A stretch of DNA of 41,198 nt from Candidatus Omnitrophota bacterium (GTDB lineage: Bacteria; Omnitrophota; Gorgyraeia; Gygaellales; Profunditerraquicolaceae). Each line of letters starts with the position of its first letter. Within the stretch, counting starts at the first letter, position 1. A program made the position numbers and the translations under genes. This document shows positions 1-7,249 of this stretch, in pieces. Below the pieces are notes generated by a model. That model saw nothing but the letters and a program-made list of their open reading frames with translations, was not told where the DNA came from and made no database searches. Where the stretch lies: the NCBI GenBank assembly GCA_026387405.1, contig JAPLLV010000050.1, positions 1 through 41,198 of the forward strand, read 5' to 3'.

Positions 1-507
1 GAGATCGGCACCATGGAGCAGTTGATAGTCTCTCCCATTAAGCCCATTGAGCTTATTTTAGGCAAGATGGCGCCATTCGCAGTGATCAGTTTCATTGACC
101 TTGCCTTTATTGCCTGTTTAGGAGTGCTCTGGTTTAAGGTCCCGATAAGAGGAAGCATCCTATTATTGGTTGGCACAACCTGCATTTATTTACTGACTAC
201 TTTGGGCGCAGGATTATTTATTTCGACGGTCTCTTCCACGCAGCAGGAGGCGGCGATGTCTCTGTTCTTATTTTTATTTCCGATGAACCTGCTTTCGGGA
301 TTTGTTTTCCCCATCTCCAGCATGCCGCAGCCGGTGCAATATGTTACCTATTTAGTGCCCTTAAGATATTACTTAGAGATTTTAAGAGGAATATTTTTAA
401 AGGGGGTAGGCGTTCAAATCCTCTGGCCGCAGATCTTAGCCCTCCTTGTTATAGGAATAACCGTAATTTCTTTAAGCTCGCTGAGATTCCATAAAAGATT
501 GGGGTAA
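1..507 (+). CDS. ABC-2 type transporter permease, C-terminal part
   Basis: Inner-membrane permease of an ABC exporter. The reading frame is open from base 1, so the true start lies upstream of the window and only about the last 168 residues are present. The visible part has the ABC-2 family layout: a polar stretch around TMEQLIVSPIKPIELILGK, then five or so hydrophobic segments, with the family-typical LLSGFVFPISSMPQPVQ and LVPLRYYLEILRGIFLKG segments before the last helix. It would pair with an ATP-binding subunit and a second permease or adaptor encoded upstream. The substrate cannot be told. It ends with TAA, 44 bases before the next gene. Confidence 0.85.
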   Translation, partial: EIGTMEQLIVSPIKPIELILGKMAPFAVISFIDLAFIACLGVLWFKVPIRGSILLLVGTTCIYLLTTLGAGLFISTVSSTQQEAAMSLFLFLFPMNLLSGFVFPISSMPQPVQYVTYLVPLRYYLEILRGIFLKGVGVQILWPQILALLVIGITVISLSSLRFHKRLG

Positions 508-551
508 AAGTTAGGAAATTAGTTTCCAACAAAAAAGCCTTTTAGGACATA

Positions 552-1262
552 ATGAATTTAATCGATTCCGGATTTCAGAATTCAAATCTTTTCGTGCATA
601 TGCCGCTTTTTGACGAAATTTTATATATCGGGCATAATGAGGAAAAAGTCCGCCAATATAAAGCGATCCGCGAAGATCAGGCCTGCAATCTTTTGGCCTT
701 GAATTTTATCCGAAATGATGAAAAGATCCTCTGGGACGCGGTAGAGGATTTTGTGAAGCGCAGCACCATCGATGCCGCGTTCAGGGTACGCGGCGTTTAT
801 ACATTTGACCTTCTGACTATTGATATACACAAAGAAATCAAAACATTTAAACATACCGAGTTTACCACCGTCATTATAAATGTGGCCGGTAAATTAGCTC
901 CGGGTGAAATTAAGATGATTAAGTATTCTTCTGCCTACGCGCTTATTCGTAAAACCGTTGCTTCCGATTGGGGGAAGATCACTTTTAAGACTGCCGTGAA
1001 CGTATTCAAAGACAAACCGGATTATTTAGACATCCTTATCAAGCAGCTTTTGCAGGATTATGTATTTTCACATGATCCGGTAATCATTTTATTGAACGAT
1101 CTCAGTCAAAATCCCGTTTTTGACCTGCAAAATCAAACGCAGCAGGCGCGATTAAAAAAAGTCATGGCCGATCTTATCCCCAACTCGATCGAATTTATCC
1201 CTGAAGTTTATATTCAAGACAAGAATGGGGCAAGAGAGCTTCTTTCCGGGTCTAAGTTATAG
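552..1262 (+). CDS. hypothetical protein, 236 aa
   Basis: I do not recognise this protein. It is soluble-looking: no signal peptide and no membrane segment. The middle has alternating hydrophobic strands (residues about 75-115, ending in TTVIINVAGKL) and the C-terminal half looks helical. An AGGA box lies six bases before the ATG. It sits between an ABC permease and an S4-domain gene on the same strand, which does not reveal a role. Length and codon use look like those of a real gene, and the opposite-strand frame at 621-854 is a shadow of it. Confidence 0.7.
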   Translation: MNLIDSGFQNSNLFVHMPLFDEILYIGHNEEKVRQYKAIREDQACNLLALNFIRNDEKILWDAVEDFVKRSTIDAAFRVRGVYTFDLLTIDIHKEIKTFKHTEFTTVIINVAGKLAPGEIKMIKYSSAYALIRKTVASDWGKITFKTAVNVFKDKPDYLDILIKQLLQDYVFSHDPVIILLNDLSQNPVFDLQNQTQQARLKKVMADLIPNSIEFIPEVYIQDKNGARELLSGSKL

Positions 1263-1287
1263 TTTTTAGAATTTAAAGAAGGTGGTT

Positions 1288-1503
1288 ATGGATTTCCAAC
1301 TTAAGCTTGGGTTTATTGAGCTGGATAATCTGTTAAAGGCGGTTGGCCTTGCTGCCAGCGGGGCTGAGGCCAGGCAATACATCCTGGCCGGTTCAATTAA
1401 AGTCAATGGGCAAGTTGAAACACGCATTCGCCGGAAGGTGCGATCGGGAGATTCTGTCGAATTCGCAGATCATCAGATCAGCATCGTTGGACAGAAAGGA
1501 TAG
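1288..1503 (+). CDS. S4-domain RNA-binding protein (YbcJ/YaaA type)
   Basis: Small protein of 71 residues made of almost nothing but an S4 domain, the fold that binds structured RNA in ribosomal protein S4, pseudouridine synthases and Hsp15. The signature is ELDNLLKAVGLAASGAEARQ followed by the turn GSIKVNGQVETRIRRKVRSGD. The best hit by memory is the YbcJ/YaaA group, whose RNA target is not established. I chose the ATG at 1288 because AGAAGG ends five bases before it; the GTG at 1282 overlaps that box. The next gene starts five bases after its stop, so the two are probably co-translated. Confidence 0.85.
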   Translation: MDFQLKLGFIELDNLLKAVGLAASGAEARQYILAGSIKVNGQVETRIRRKVRSGDSVEFADHQISIVGQKG

Positions 1504-1507
1504 GGAT

Positions 1508-2002
1508 ATGGCAAACTTTTCTTTTGATATTGTATCTGAGGTGGATTTGCAGGAGATGGACAACGCGGTAAATCAGGCGAACAAAGAACTCTCCCAGCGC
1601 TATGATTTTAAGGATAGCAAGGCTTCTATCGTTTTTGACCGTAAAGAAAAAAAGGTCACCCTTGTCGCGGATAACGAATTCAAATTGCGCGCCCTTACCG
1701 ATATCCTGTTCACCCGCATGGCGAAAAGGCAGATCTCTCTAAAAAGCCTCAAATTTAACGACCCGGAAAAGGCATTTGAAGGGTATCTTCGCCAGACAGT
1801 GGAAATACGCATGGGTATTGATAAGGAAAAGGCAAAGGAGCTGACAGGTATCATAAAAGGCCTTAAATTAAAAGTGCAGACTCAAATCGAAGGGGAGAAG
1901 ATAAAGGTAAGCTCGGCCCAGAAGGATGAGTTGCAGGCAGTTATCGCGCATATAAGGGGGATGGAGTTTTCTATACCGCTTCATTGTTGTAATTACCGCT
2001 AA
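1508..2002 (+). CDS. yajQ: YajQ family nucleotide-binding protein
   Basis: 164 residues, the normal length of YajQ/DUF520. Clear family marks are the N-terminal FSFDIVSEVD, the segment ANKELSQRYDFKDSKASIVF, the middle LKSLKFNDPEKA, and the ending ELQAVIAHIRGMEFSIPLHCCNYR. The family folds as two RNP-like halves. In some bacteria it binds cyclic di-GMP or viral tRNA, and its general cellular role is still poorly defined. It follows the S4 gene by four bases. The last nine residues deviate slightly from the common IPLQFxNYR ending. A longer frame beginning at 1343 only overlaps the S4 gene and is not needed. Confidence 0.93.
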   Translation: MANFSFDIVSEVDLQEMDNAVNQANKELSQRYDFKDSKASIVFDRKEKKVTLVADNEFKLRALTDILFTRMAKRQISLKSLKFNDPEKAFEGYLRQTVEIRMGIDKEKAKELTGIIKGLKLKVQTQIEGEKIKVSSAQKDELQAVIAHIRGMEFSIPLHCCNYR

Positions 2003-2032
2003 GGGGAACATTTTATTTAATGAAGTAATACA

Positions 2033-2060
2033 TTGACAAAGCGTGATATAGTGCTATACT
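2033..2060 (+). promoter_or_regulatory. sigma-70-type promoter of the cold-shock gene
   Basis: TTGACA at 2033-2038 and TATACT at 2055-2060 are separated by 16 bases. TG stands just before the -10 box (TGCTATACT), giving an extended -10. Transcription would start near 2067 and leave a leader of about 160 bases before csp. Confidence 0.75.
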
Positions 2061-2062
2061 TA

Positions 2063-2137
2063 TAGCGTAAAAGTTTAGAAGTCTTAGCCGTAAGGACAGG
2101 ATTATCTGGCCTTACGGTTTGTTTATTATGTCATTGT
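2063..2137 (+). ncRNA. structured leader RNA of csp, copy 1
   Basis: A hairpin pairs 2088-2095 (CCGTAAGG) with 2110-2117 (CCTTACGG), with a short inner stem CAG/CTG and an A-G mismatch between the two stems. A related sequence at 6389-6463 keeps the flanks (TAGCGTA, CATTGTTT), the inner stem and the mismatch, and changes T-A to C-G within the outer stem, so the pairing is preserved. It lies in the untranslated leader of a cold-shock gene, where thermosensing or autoregulatory structures are common. I do not recognise a known RNA family. T-rich bases follow the stem, so partial termination is possible. Confidence 0.55.
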
Positions 2138-2227
2138 TTGCCCGGTTAGGAATCCAATTCTAGCAGGTAAAAGTGATATGGATTTCTAACACAGTTTACA
2201 AATTTCAGAAGAAGGAGGTAACAAGCA

Positions 2228-2428
2228 ATGGCAAAAGGAACAGTAAAGTGGTTCAGTGATCAGAAAGGTTATGGATTTATCACTCCGGAGAACGGGAAAG
2301 ATGTATTTGTGCATCATTCCGCAATTCAGGGTGAAGGTTACAAGTCTTTAGCTGAAGGCGCCCAGGTTGAGTTCGAAATCGAACAAGGCCCTAAAGGCGA
2401 ACAGGCTACGAATGTAGTTAAACTTTAA
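2228..2428 (+). CDS. cold-shock domain protein (CspA family)
   Basis: 66-residue single cold-shock domain, the usual size. It binds single-stranded RNA and DNA and acts as an RNA chaperone in the cytoplasm. The start [18 protein letters not shown] contains RNP1 (KGYGFI), and VFVHHSAI is RNP2. A strong AAGGAGG box lies upstream of the ATG. Its own promoter, a long structured leader and an intrinsic terminator make it a single-gene unit. The leader suggests control at the RNA level, as in other csp genes; that is inference here. Confidence 0.96.
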   Translation: MAKGTVKWFSDQKGYGFITPENGKDVFVHHSAIQGEGYKSLAEGAQVEFEIEQGPKGEQATNVVKL

Positions 2429-2440
2429 TCCTGAACTAAA

Positions 2441-2482
2441 AAAAGGGCCCGGCATCTTTTTTATATCCGGGCCCTTTCTTTT
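2441..2482 (+). terminator. intrinsic terminator after csp
   Basis: AAAGGGCCCGG at 2442-2452 pairs perfectly with CCGGGCCCTTT at 2467-2477 around a 14-base loop, followed by CTTTT. The A-rich and T-rich flanks make it work in both directions. It lies 13 bases after the csp stop and before uup. Confidence 0.85.
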
Positions 2483-2500
2483 GTAGAAAAAGACAAAATT

Positions 2501-4393
2501 ATGGCATTAATCAGTATACAGGAAGCTACTTTTAAATTTAGCGGCCCGCTTATCTTTGACCGGTTAAGCCTGCAGCTTGAGCCTGGGGAGCGGATTGCCC
2601 TGCTTGGCCGAAACGGCGCCGGTAAAACCACGCTGATGAAGGTGATGGTCGGCCAGCTTGCGCTTGATGAAGGAAAAATCATCTGCCAAAAGGGTATCCA
2701 GATCACGCATCTGCCGCAGGAAGTCCCGGTTGATATGGAGGGAAGTGTTTTTGATATTGTTCTCTCCGGCCTGGGAGAGCGCGCCAATCTTTTAAGCCGG
2801 TACCACCGATTAACTCATCGGCTTCATACGGAACACGCTCCGGAATTGCTAAGACAGCTTGATGAGCTGCAGGCTGAGTTAGACCATACCAATGGCTGGG
2901 ATGTGAATAATCAGGTCGAATATGTTATTGATCGTATGAAGCTTGACGGGGAGACGGATTTCAAGAGTCTCTCCGGCGGACAGAAACGCCGGGTGCTTTT
3001 AGCCCGCGCTCTCGTGTTAAAGCCTGAGGTTTTGCTCCTTGATGAACCCACCAATCACCTGGATATCGATTCAATTAATTGGCTGGAGGGATTTCTTTCT
3101 AGTTATCCGGGAACAATTTTTTTTGTTACCCATGACCGGATGTTCATGGCGCATTTAGCCACAAGGATCGTCGAGCTTGACCGCGGGAAGATTTACAGCT
3201 GGGCATGCGATTACAATACTTTCATTGAGCGCAAACAAGCGGCATTGGATATTGAAGAATCAGCATGGAATCATTTTGATAAAAAATTAGCCGAGGAAGA
3301 AATATGGATCCGTCAGGGGATCAAGGCCAGGAGGAAGCGTAATGAAGGAAGGGTTAATGCCCTGGAACGGTTGAGGCAAGAGAAGAAAGCTCAGCGCAAG
3401 CAGGAAGGCCAGGTGCGTATGCGCGCGCAAAAATCCATTCTTTCCGGACACAAGGTGATCAAGGCAGTTCAGCTAAAGTTCGGCTACAACGATAAGTGTT
3501 TGATCCGGGATTTTTCCACTCAGATCATGCGTCAGGATAAAATCGGGGTGATCGGCCCCAATGGCAGCGGCAAGACTACGCTGCTGCGTATTCTACTGGG
3601 GAAGCTCAGTCCTCAAAGAGGGAAAGTCATCCTGGGAACAAACTTAGAGATCGCTTATTACGACCAGCTGCGCGAGCAGTTGGATGAAGATAAGACGGTT
3701 GCCGAGAATATAAACGGCGCAAGCGAAACTATAATCATTAACGGTAAGCCCAGGCATATCCTGGGATATCTGCAGGATTTTCTTTTTGCTCCCGACCGGG
3801 CTCGTACACAGGTAAAAGTCCTCTCCGGCGGAGAACGCAACCGCCTGCTTCTGGCGCGGCTGTTTTCCAGGCCTTCTAATGTGCTGGTAATGGATGAGCC
3901 TACCAATGACCTGGATATAGAGACTTTGGAGCTTCTTGAGGAATTGCTCCTTGAGTATCCCGGCACGCTGCTTTTAGTCAGCCACGACCGCGCTTTCTTG
4001 AATAACGTGGTTACTTCGACCATTGTTATGGAAGGCGACGGGATAATCAATGAATATCCCGGAGGCTATGATGACTGGTTGAGCCAGCGTCCTCCGATAT
4101 CAAAACCTGATCCGCCAACGATCAAAGCCAAAAAAGATCCTGCAAAGAAAGTAAAACCTATCGTCCCGCGTAAGCTTAACTTTAAAGAACAGCAGGAGTT
4201 AGACAAACTTCCTTTAAAAATTGAGAAATTAGAAGAGGAACAGAAAACGCTCTACAGTTTGTTGGCTGATTATTCTTTTTACCAGCGAGACGCCGTGGAA
4301 ATCAGCCAAACCAAAGCCAGATCCGCATTCCTGTCCGAGGAACTGCAAAAGGCGTACGAGCGATGGGATTATCTGGCAGAATTAGCAGAATGA
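2501..4393 (+). CDS. uup: ABC-F family ATPase, Uup type
   Basis: 630-residue soluble protein with two ABC ATPase domains and no membrane part, the ABC-F arrangement; such proteins act at the ribosome. Domain 1 has Walker A GRNGAGKTT, signature LSGGQKRR and Walker B VLLLDEPTNHLD. Domain 2 has GPNGSGKTT, LSGGERNR and VLVMDEPTNDLD. A lysine/arginine-rich linker joins them (residues about 255-315). The last 80 residues, after a proline/lysine stretch, form a coiled coil ending in YERWDYLAELAE, which is the Uup C-terminal domain known to bind DNA in E. coli. The start has only a weak ribosome site. The stop overlaps the next start (ATGA). Confidence 0.94.
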   Translation: MALISIQEATFKFSGPLIFDRLSLQLEPGERIALLGRNGAGKTTLMKVMVGQLALDEGKIICQKGIQITHLPQEVPVDMEGSVFDIVLSGLGERANLLSRYHRLTHRLHTEHAPELLRQLDELQAELDHTNGWDVNNQVEYVIDRMKLDGETDFKSLSGGQKRRVLLARALVLKPEVLLLDEPTNHLDIDSINWLEGFLSSYPGTIFFVTHDRMFMAHLATRIVELDRGKIYSWACDYNTFIERKQAALDIEESAWNHFDKKLAEEEIWIRQGIKARRKRNEGRVNALERLRQEKKAQRKQEGQVRMRAQKSILSGHKVIKAVQLKFGYNDKCLIRDFSTQIMRQDKIGVIGPNGSGKTTLLRILLGKLSPQRGKVILGTNLEIAYYDQLREQLDEDKTVAENINGASETIIINGKPRHILGYLQDFLFAPDRARTQVKVLSGGERNRLLLARLFSRPSNVLVMDEPTNDLDIETLELLEELLLEYPGTLLLVSHDRAFLNNVVTSTIVMEGDGIINEYPGGYDDWLSQRPPISKPDPPTIKAKKDPAKKVKPIVPRKLNFKEQQELDKLPLKIEKLEEEQKTLYSLLADYSFYQRDAVEISQTKARSAFLSEELQKAYERWDYLAELAE

Positions 4394-5787
4394 TGAGAAA
4401 AATGTTCAGAATAGCCTTTCTTCAGTGTCAGATCGTCAAGGAACTGCCTCATATGAATATGCCTCTTTTTGTTAATGATATAAAGGCCCTTGGCTGTGGT
4501 TTTGAGTGTATATGCGCATCACGCAGTAAATTGGAAGATCTAATCAAATACCTGAAGAAAAAGAAATTTGATTTGATCGCGGTAGATTACACTTTTCCCG
4601 TAGTATTCCTCAATGAATTAAAAGATATTTTCTCCAAAAGTAAATTTGTTATAGGAGGAAATGGATTTTTAGATACTTTTTTAAAGAGTAAGATAGATTT
4701 TGCTGTGATAGGAGCGGGGAGACAAAGTTTTTTAGGGTTAGTAAAAGCTTTAAAGAACAAAAGCGATATATCCATGATCCCGAATTTATTTTTTAAAACT
4801 AAGAAAAACAATAGAACGTTTATAGATTATTCTGGGAAGAATCTGAATTTTGATCTAAAGAGAGAGTTGTTCCCGTATCATCCATTTCTTAAATGGAAAT
4901 ACATCGGTTTTACCGGAAGGGACAAGGTTGTTGATCCGCCTTCAATTATTGCAGAATTTGGATGTGCCTACCGATCTGGAAAATTAAATCATTATTATGA
5001 TAATCTCTCCAAAGGAGCGTTGAGCAGGAATGATTTTGGCGCAAAAGCAAGAAAAAGGATCATGGATCTATTTGAGGAGCGGATGCGCGGAGGATGCAGC
5101 TTCTGTACGTGTACGGGCACGCATGTTTTTTTGCCCATTAAAGAGACAATTGCCTGTTTGATGGAGCAGATCCATTTTTTGCAAAAAACATATAGATTTA
5201 AAAGTTTTGCGATCGTGAGCGAGTATCCGTTTAGATTTATTGAGCAGCTGATCCATCAGATGGTGGAAGAAAACATTGACATAGAGATATTGGCCATACG
5301 CAGCAGGGTGGATTGGGCTAACAAAAATAAAAGAACATTGCTTAAAATAGTAGGTTTAGCTAAAAAAAATAACTTTATGATCAGCTTGCAGCAATTAGGT
5401 TTTGAGAGTTTTATTCAAAACGATCTTGATATATATAACAAGGGATACAGGATAACTGAAAATTTTAAAGCAGTAGAATTAATACGGAAACTAAAAAGTA
5501 TCGCGCCGGGTAATTTTCAAGATGGAGGGCATGGTTTTATCGGTATTAGTCCCTGGATAACGCTGCGGGATCTGGAAAAGTATTGTGAATCGGCGGAACA
5601 TGCGCATTTTCTATTTGACTTATTTAATTTTGGCAATGGTTTGGTCCTGTACGATAGCTGTCTGCCTATTTATCAGAAATTAAAAAAAGATCGGCTGTTG
5701 ATTGAGCATAAAACCGATTTAGACTGTTGGAGATTTAAAGATAAAAATATATCGCGCTTCATTAACGATTTTCATAATGGGCTTTAG
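4390..5787 (+). CDS. radical SAM protein with N-terminal B12-binding-like domain, split cysteine motif
   Basis: About 465 residues. The first 130 resemble a cobalamin-binding Rossmann fold of B12-type radical SAM proteins (DLIAVDYTFPVV, then FVIGGNGF and DFAVIGAG). The TIM-barrel part follows. The expected CxxxCxxC cluster motif is not intact: one cysteine is in EFGCAYR and the pair CSFC comes 43 residues later in MRGGCSFCTCTG. The insert between is polar. Later segments (ISLQQLGFESF, GHGFIGISPW) fit a radical SAM barrel. ATG at 4390 overlaps the uup stop as ATGA, so translation is coupled. By eye the gene is richer in A and T than uup, which may mean transfer. Substrate unknown. Confidence 0.65.
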   Translation: MMRKMFRIAFLQCQIVKELPHMNMPLFVNDIKALGCGFECICASRSKLEDLIKYLKKKKFDLIAVDYTFPVVFLNELKDIFSKSKFVIGGNGFLDTFLKSKIDFAVIGAGRQSFLGLVKALKNKSDISMIPNLFFKTKKNNRTFIDYSGKNLNFDLKRELFPYHPFLKWKYIGFTGRDKVVDPPSIIAEFGCAYRSGKLNHYYDNLSKGALSRNDFGAKARKRIMDLFEERMRGGCSFCTCTGTHVFLPIKETIACLMEQIHFLQKTYRFKSFAIVSEYPFRFIEQLIHQMVEENIDIEILAIRSRVDWANKNKRTLLKIVGLAKKNNFMISLQQLGFESFIQNDLDIYNKGYRITENFKAVELIRKLKSIAPGNFQDGGHGFIGISPWITLRDLEKYCESAEHAHFLFDLFNFGNGLVLYDSCLPIYQKLKKDRLLIEHKTDLDCWRFKDKNISRFINDFHNGL

Positions 5788-5847
5788 GTTTAAGACATAA
5801 ACTATAAAAGTACAAGGTTCCTCATCGGCGAATACGATAGCGACCCT

Positions 5848-5870
5848 ATTTGCCGATTTTATGATATAAT
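5848..5870 (+). promoter_or_regulatory. extended -10 promoter, copy A
   Basis: TATAAT at 5865-5870 is preceded by TG at 5862-5863. The 23-base block 5848-5870 recurs with one change at 13891-13913, before the second zinc-ribbon gene. No good -35 box is seen at the usual distance, so the shared upstream block may be a regulator site. Confidence 0.65.
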
Positions 5871-5916
5871 TCAAGGGTGTGTCGCCGTGCGGGATGAGCC
5901 AGGATAAAAGGAGGAC

Positions 5917-6075
5917 ATGTTGGCAAGAGATAATTATTCATATAAAAAGTATCAGAAAGAATTAGCCAGGAAAAAGAAGGCAGAGGAAAAAAAACAAAGA
6001 AAACTGGAGAAAAAAGCGGTGGAGGCCGCGCCTGAATCCGGGCAGGCCCCCAATGATCAGGCCGCATTAGAATAA
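5917..6075 (+). CDS. small lysine-rich coiled-coil protein, 52 aa
   Basis: Starts MLARDNYSYKKYQKELARKK, continues as a run of Lys, Glu and Arg that should form one charged helix to about residue 36, then ends in a short Pro/Gly/Ala tail. AAAGGAGGA lies two bases before the ATG, and a good extended -10 promoter is 47 bases upstream. I have a memory of similar short proteins starting with DNYSYKK-like text in Geobacter-type genomes, without a known function. Charge suggests nucleic acid or ribosome contact, which is only inference. Confidence 0.7.
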   Translation: MLARDNYSYKKYQKELARKKKAEEKKQRKLEKKAVEAAPESGQAPNDQAALE

Positions 6076-6083
6076 AGAAACAC

Positions 6084-6111
6084 TTGCAGTTTTTTTTAAA
6101 AGCCCTATAAT
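6084..6111 (+). promoter_or_regulatory. promoter and leader hairpin of zinc-ribbon gene 1
   Basis: TTGCAG at 6084-6089 and TATAAT at 6106-6111 with a 16-base spacer. The leader then holds a perfect 7-bp hairpin, CCAAACA (6154-6160) with TGTTTGG (6169-6175), ending 11 bases before the ribosome site GGGGAGGG. Confidence 0.6.
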
Positions 6112-6198
6112 TACAACTCAAGGGTAAATCTTTAGCAGAAATAAAAAAGGCATCCAAACATAAGGGATTGTTTGGTGCGCATAACTAGGGGAGGGAAC

Positions 6199-6366
6199 AT
6201 GGGGTATCAGGGTGGCGGTGGTGGTGGATTTGGCGCTCCGCGGGAGATGCACAAGGCAATTTGTTCGGAGTGCAAGAAAGAGTGCGAAGTCCCGTTTAAA
6301 CCCAGAGAGGATCGTCCGATATACTGCAAGGATTGTTATTCAAAGCGCAAGAACGAAGGCCGTTAA
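6199..6366 (+). CDS. CxxC-x17-CxxC zinc-ribbon protein, copy 1
   Basis: 55 residues. A glycine-rich N-terminus (MGYQGGGGGGFGAPRE) leads into CSEC, 17 residues, then CKDC, the CxxC-x17-CxxC zinc-ribbon pattern (TIGR04272-like). A further Cys (CSECKKEC) and a basic tail SKRKNEGR follow. Such small proteins are common in Omnitrophota, Lentisphaerae and relatives; their role is unproven, with RNA binding likely from the basic tail. I chose ATG 6199 because GGGGAGGG precedes it and the paralogue at 13965 starts at the same residue. The two copies are about 90% identical. Confidence 0.88.
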   Translation: MGYQGGGGGGFGAPREMHKAICSECKKECEVPFKPREDRPIYCKDCYSKRKNEGR

Positions 6367-6388
6367 CTGTACAGAGGGATACAATAAA

Positions 6389-6463
6389 TATAGTAATAGC
6401 GTATAAGTCTAAAACCGCAAGGACAAGATACTTGGCCTTGCGGTTTTCTATTTGCCATTGTTT
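6389..6463 (+). ncRNA. structured RNA element, copy 2
   Basis: Homologue of the csp leader element at 2063-2137. It begins at a -10-like TATAGT (6389-6394), shares TAGCGTA and CATTGTTT, and forms a hairpin AAAACCGCAAGG (6411-6422) with CCTTGCGGTTTT (6436-6447), plus inner CAAG/CTTG and the same A-G mismatch. Here the A-rich and T-rich flanks make it look like an intrinsic terminator for the zinc-ribbon gene too. No csp gene follows, so it may be a small RNA or a 3' end. Confidence 0.5.
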
Positions 6464-6481
6464 CTTTGATTATGAAGCTTT

Positions 6482-6513
6482 ACCCCGTTACACCCCGCGG
6501 GGTGTAACGGGGT
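6482..6513 (+). repeat. perfect 32-bp palindrome
   Basis: A perfect inverted repeat whose left arm is ACCCCGTTACACCCCG, with no spacer between the arms. No T-run follows, so it is not a standard terminator. It could be a dispersed REP-type element, though only one copy is in this window. Confidence 0.7.
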
Positions 6514-6544
6514 TGACTGAAGTTCGTTAAAAACCTTAATAATA

Positions 6545-6580
6545 TGCTATAATAACATATCGTAAGGACAGAGTCTTAGG
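6545..6580 (+). promoter_or_regulatory. extended -10 promoter and partial third leader element
   Basis: TGCTATAAT at 6545-6553 is an extended -10 box. Just after it CGTAAGGACA (6561-6570) matches the csp leader element over ten bases, but the long outer stem is not formed; only TAAG/CTTA can pair. This would be the promoter for the four-gene operon beginning at 6658. Confidence 0.55.
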
Positions 6581-6657
6581 ATGCTTAATATATGCTTCCC
6601 AGCAGGAGCAGGACAGATATAGTTTTTGTACCGTGCGGGCAAAAAGGAGGAATAAAA

Positions 6658-6795
6658 ATGAATAGTTGTATCAGATGCGGAGAGAAATTATCACATAATT
6701 ATTTGGTAGCAATGTTCAGGATTATAAATGAAAAAAGAGAAAGAGTAATAGTATGTTTAAAATGCAAAGAAATTTTAAATAAAAAAGGAAAATAA
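6658..6795 (+). CDS. small double-CxxC zinc-ribbon protein, 45 aa
   Basis: Two metal-binding pairs, CIRC near residue 4 and CLKC near residue 33, sit around a short strand-rich core (VAMFRIINEKRERVIV) and a lysine tail. This looks like a free-standing zinc ribbon. AAAAAGGAGG is placed well before ATG 6658, which excludes the upstream TTG/ATG starts. The NUDIX gene begins seven bases after its stop, so it is the first gene of that operon. I do not recognise a named family. Confidence 0.75.
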   Translation: MNSCIRCGEKLSHNYLVAMFRIINEKRERVIVCLKCKEILNKKGK

Positions 6796-6802
6796 TATAA
6801 GT

Positions 6803-7249
6803 ATGAACGAAAAACCTTATAAATTAGCAACGCGGGTAGTAATTAACGATAAGCTTGGGCGTTGTCTATTGCTTAAGCGTTCCGCGATCTCCAAAAGTAA
6901 TGCCGGAAAATGGGAATTTCCGGGGGGCAAGGTTGACGAAGGAGAGAGTTTTGACGCAGCAATGCGGCGTGAAGTTACAGAAGAAACAGGCCTTGAGGTT
7001 TCATTCCGGCGTGTTGTCGGAGCGATTGAGATCGAGATGCCGAATTTTAAAGTAGCCCAGATTATACTGGAGGCAGATGCGGAATCAGGCGCGGTAATCC
7101 TTAGCAGCGAGCATGATGAATATGTTTGGGTTAAGCCGCAGGACTTGCTTAATATGGATTTATCGCCATATCTTGTGTCTTTCATCAAAGATTACATTAA
7201 GGTTATTATTTCGAAGCAGAAGTTACCTTCTAGTGGAGAGTTTTTATGA
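6803..7249 (+). CDS. NUDIX hydrolase
   Basis: 148 residues, the size of a single NUDIX domain, which hydrolyses nucleoside diphosphates linked to another group. The full NUDIX box is present: G42-x5-E48-x7-R56-E57-V-T-E60-E61-T-G63-L, so it should be active with magnesium. The N-terminus (ATRVVINDKLGRCLLLKRS) resembles MutT/8-oxo-dGTPase or ADP-ribose-type enzymes, and I cannot pick a substrate. Its stop overlaps the start of the RelA/SpoT-SLOG-RyR gene (ATGA). That suggests its substrate is a nucleotide made or sensed by the neighbouring proteins. Confidence 0.92.
   Translation: MNEKPYKLATRVVINDKLGRCLLLKRSAISKSNAGKWEFPGGKVDEGESFDAAMRREVTEETGLEVSFRRVVGAIEIEMPNFKVAQIILEADAESGAVILSSEHDEYVWVKPQDLLNMDLSPYLVSFIKDYIKVIISKQKLPSSGEFL

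Noticed and set aside
1343-1507. N-terminally extended YajQ
   Set aside because: The extension is in the S4 gene in another frame and YajQ has its normal length from ATG 1508.
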